A DNA stretch of 64,000 bases from Symbiodinium microadriaticum (Eukaryota > Sar > Dinophyceae > Suessiales > Symbiodiniaceae): assembly GCA_001939145.1 (NCBI GenBank), contig LSRX01001095.1:107240-171239 (forward strand), written 5' to 3'. The notes beneath the pieces were generated by a model that was not told the DNA's origin, ran no database searches, and saw only the letters and a list, made by a program, of their open reading frames with translations. Each line of letters starts with the position of its first letter. Position 1 is the first letter of the stretch. This document shows positions 61,270-64,000 of this stretch, piece after piece. A program made the translations under genes and the position numbers.

Positions 61270-61508
61270 GAGTAAAAACAATCGTTTTTAAGCATGTTTA
61301 AGGCAGTAACAGGTAGTATCGCCATTGTAAGTAAACACGGGTCTTGTGTGGGGCGACAGGTTCTCCACAAAAGGTCCAGATGCTGCTGCATGTACACGGA
61401 TGGATGGTCGACCAGATACATCGATTCCTCTGACTTTTTTTTGCCAAAACCAGGAGTTCCATCATGTACTAATGAAATAGCCCCGTCTAGTGCTGTTTCT
61501 GGTGCCTA
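61270..61508 (-). CDS. Candidate upstream exon of the large gene, unrecognised
   Basis: An open minus-strand frame follows a possible acceptor (CTTAG then GCACCAG). It reads as mixed charged and hydrophobic protein with cysteines, including LVDHPSVYMQQHLDLLW and RTCRPTQDPC. Its place just 5' of the ligand-binding exons would make it an N-terminal exon of the same gene, or the end of a neighbour. No domain is recognised and the 3' splice boundary is unclear. The frame stays open to about 61190, but the last part looks less protein-like. Confidence 0.45.
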
Positions 61509-61599
61509 AGCTCTTTCAATAAAATGGTGGGCGATAGACCCAGTCATGCGGTAGAGTTAGAGTTTAGGGTTTCGGGGGTCAAATCCTCCTGTCAACATA

Positions 61600-62720
61600 T
61601 TCGGGATTGCCGCCCGCCACATCATTTTCGGGTCAAGGTCTATGAATAGTCACTGTTTCCAAAGTTTCGGACTTCGCATTACACAGCATCATCCGTCTGA
61701 TCTTTTCATGTTTGTAAATTGTGGCAAACTATTTCGTGTTAGCTGGCAGCCAAGCACTCGTTCTACAGTTGACAGTGTTGGCCACCCACAATGTTCTTGT
61801 TAGGTTTCGGATGCTGGGGTTTCCACCCATCATTTCGTTTTGAAGTGCGAGTGCTGACGACCTAGTTCAAGCTCCCACAAGCTACTGCCAAGACTCGGAT
61901 ATGCCACTCACCATCCCTCATCAGCATTTGGGATGCTCGCGAGGTTTGGTAATCTTCGAATCTAGAGGTTGCAACTACCCATCATCTTGTTTGAGGTTGC
62001 GGGGTTTGCACTCAACCTGCCCATTTGTGGGCTGTAGGAAAGTATTCGCACTTTTCGAAGGTTTGCTGCTTGGGGAATCATCAGCTCCGTCACATATTTT
62101 GAATATGGGATCCATGATCACGGTTTGAGCTTCTTGCAAGCAAGGTGTGTGTTTACCAGTTTGTAGATTCTTGTTTTGCAAACCATTCTTCTGGTAGTAA
62201 GGCTTGGGGGCTGGCCGCCCATCACATTTATTGTATTTCTCGTAGGCCTGGCTCTATGAAATATTTTTGTCTTTACATTTCTTACCTCTCATTGTGTTTG
62301 GCTACCCAACGTAGGCATTTAATCTGCCACACATCACTTGCTAGCTGGCACTGAGTCAGCTCGTTCAGGGCTTAGAGCGTCTCCCACCCACCACGTTCTT
62401 ATCAGACTTCGGCTTGCCACCCGTTATCTCCTTCATGAAGTTGAAATGGTTGTGACCTATATACAGGGCTTACAGGTTTTGTCATCCACTAGCTGTTAAG
62501 TCTTTGCAGGTATGCCATTCATCCTTTCTCATCAAAAGTTGAGACGCTTTGGACTCGGTTAACCATCTTGGGGTCTTAGGATTGAAATCCATCGTCATCT
62601 CTAGGGTTTAGGGCGTGGCACCCGACCTGCCCAATTTGGGGCTGTCGGTGCCCCATCACATACATTGTTTGATTGGCTCGGTGTTGGGGGGCTTGTCATC
62701 TCCATCAAATGCTTCAAAAC
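61600..62720. repeat. Degenerate repeat with CCACCCATCAT words
   Basis: Words of the type GGATGCCACCCATCATTTC recur at irregular 50-120-bp spacing (for example 61610, 61785, 61825, 61900, 61970, 62215, 62380, 62420, 62515) and again at 63545. Heptamers are nearly absent. No coding frame is convincing. Confidence 0.4.
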
Positions 62721-62729
62721 AAAGATCCA

Positions 62730-63500
62730 ACTTGTTTTATTGGCTGATGGATGGGCGTGGACGACGTACTGGGCTTTGCAACCAAGCATGTAGGGCTGCT
62801 GGCTGGCTGCAAGGTCGCTTGCGGGGGCCAGCAGTGAGGTAACCGCAGAGCGTTGCAGCCAGCAGCTCTATTCAGATGACGCGTCGTTGGGCACCAACAA
62901 AATTGCGGCGTTCGGTAGCCTGCAAGGAGGTACTGAGAAAACAGCTGCAGGTCCAAGGCAAGCCTCTCACAGCAACTGAAACAACAGAGGCTGGATGCTT
63001 AAATCGGAGACAGTTCCGGAAGACGCCGGACCTGCGTCACAGTTCATTTTATGTTGCGGGCTAGGGATTGCTTGCACATGCATGCGCAACACCCATGTCC
63101 TGTCTGCCATCGAAGTACCAAGCCAGTGACAATATCTCAGATCCTGTTCGCCAGCCACTGCTACATGTGCCAGTTTAAGATTGGGCCTCCGGGGCCTGTC
63201 GCCGCCAAAAAAAGCCTACGAATGCAGCTGTCAAATGCGGCCAGGTGAGCCCACCCGCTGGAGCCAAAAAAGGGCCGCAGCGGAGAGTTTGCCGGCTCTG
63301 GGTTTCTCCATGAAAGCGTGTTATGGTGCACCTTTCAAAACGAGCCCGCCAGAGCGGCATGCCCCAAATTGCCTCCCTAGCAAGGGGATTAGCTGCCAAA
63401 ACCGGACCCCAATCCGGCCACTTCAGGGGGGGCCCCACCCCAGACCCCCTAAGCCTTCTGGCAGAACAAGTTCTTGAGTATTGAAACGAAAGACTCTCTG
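62730..63500. other. Non-repetitive, moderately GC-rich DNA
   Basis: Several overlapping open frames on both strands (plus QHPCPVCHRSTKPVTISQIL; plus RRWAPTKLRRSVACKEVLRK). No splice or start evidence selects one. It may contain exons of the next upstream gene. Confidence 0.3.
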
Positions 63501-63692
63501 GGGAGAGCTTTCGTGACAAGTTTATCCCTCATAATATGTGAGGGATGCCACCCATCATTTCCTCCACGGCTCGGGTCATAGTTCCTTAACGACTTGGTCG
63601 CTCACTACCATTTCGTGCGAAATGTCGACCTGTTTTGCCCTTTGCCCATGTCGGTGTTCCAGACTCCGGTTATTCTTTGAAACAATGCAAAA

Positions 63693-63693
63693 N
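63693..63693. other. Single N
   Basis: One undetermined base inside ACAATGCAAAA/ACAATGCGAAA, a short direct repeat; probably an assembly join. Confidence 0.9.
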
Positions 63694-63837
63694 CTTTGCA
63701 ACAATGCGAAAACGAATGTATTTTTTGAAAAGCAAAAGCCCTACAAGAGATGACATGGCTGTCAACAACTTTATTCGCAGGTTGCACTATATCTATGTAT
63801 TCTGTGCATATACTTTCTGATACATGTATGTATGTGC

Positions 63838-63862
63838 GTGTATATATATATATATATATATC
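63838..63862. repeat. TA microsatellite
   Basis: (GTAT)(TA)n run. The window ends in CCCTAAA words. Confidence 0.9.
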
Positions 63863-64000
63863 AATATCATCCAATGTTGGAACGCAGGCCCCTTTTTCAG
63901 CACGTTCTGTATGCATAAATACCTGTGTATTAAAGCTCAAAAGCAACTTGTCACATACCTCATTTAACCTCCCTAAGCGCTGAACCCTAAAACCGAAACC

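Overview
The window looks like nuclear DNA of a dinoflagellate, most likely a Symbiodiniaceae-type alga. The reasons are: the plant/alveolate telomere heptamer TTTAGGG/CCCTAAA scattered through the interior in both orientations; many microsatellites of different unit; very short exons in long repeat-filled introns; splice donors of GT, GC and at least one GA type with G usually following the acceptor AG; and coding signal almost entirely on one strand. The taxon is inferred, not proven. Eimeria also carries interspersed AAACCCT repeats, but GA-AG and GC-AG introns fit it less well. No operon, rRNA, CRISPR or bacterial feature is present. Most long ATG-to-stop frames here are translations of simple repeats. 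The real coding signal is in short exons that lack start codons.

Main result: one large minus-strand gene can be pieced together from about 61.1 kb down to about 24.4 kb. Its 5' exons (61.1-56.8 kb) encode a secreted-type ligand-binding domain resembling bacterial glycine-betaine/choline substrate-binding proteins. Eight consecutive exons join in perfect phase. Then come cysteine-rich repeats of the ephrin-receptor/GCC2-GCC3 kind (52.4-40.4 kb) and a multi-pass membrane region (about 37.2-24.4 kb). The order suggests a cell-surface receptor or transporter-like protein whose ectodomain binds a small solute. Its introns carry telomere-like heptamers, tetra-, penta- and trinucleotide arrays, two sequence gaps and several copies of short inverted-repeat (MITE-like) elements.

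Downstream on the same strand, 23.8-21.7 kb is an intronless open frame of about 700 codons without an obvious ATG start. It encodes an unrecognised acidic, tryptophan-rich protein with internal repeats, possibly part of a mobile element or multicopy family. Below 21.5 kb there are scattered exon-like patches, mostly best read on the minus strand, that I cannot assign. They lie among heptamer-rich DNA, a 1.6-kb AT-rich satellite with units in both orientations (12.7-14.3 kb), a GC-rich minisatellite (2.7-3.25 kb), two near-perfect inverted repeats (3.3 and 4.4 kb) and a 290-bp duplication around an assembly gap (19.1-20.1 kb). The right end (61.6-63.9 kb) is almost free of heptamers and holds a degenerate repeat of its own.

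Confidence is high for the 60.99-56.80 kb exon chain, good for 52.4-40.4 kb and 26.2-24.4 kb, moderate for the other membrane exons, and low for isolated patches, where other frames or the other strand are also open.
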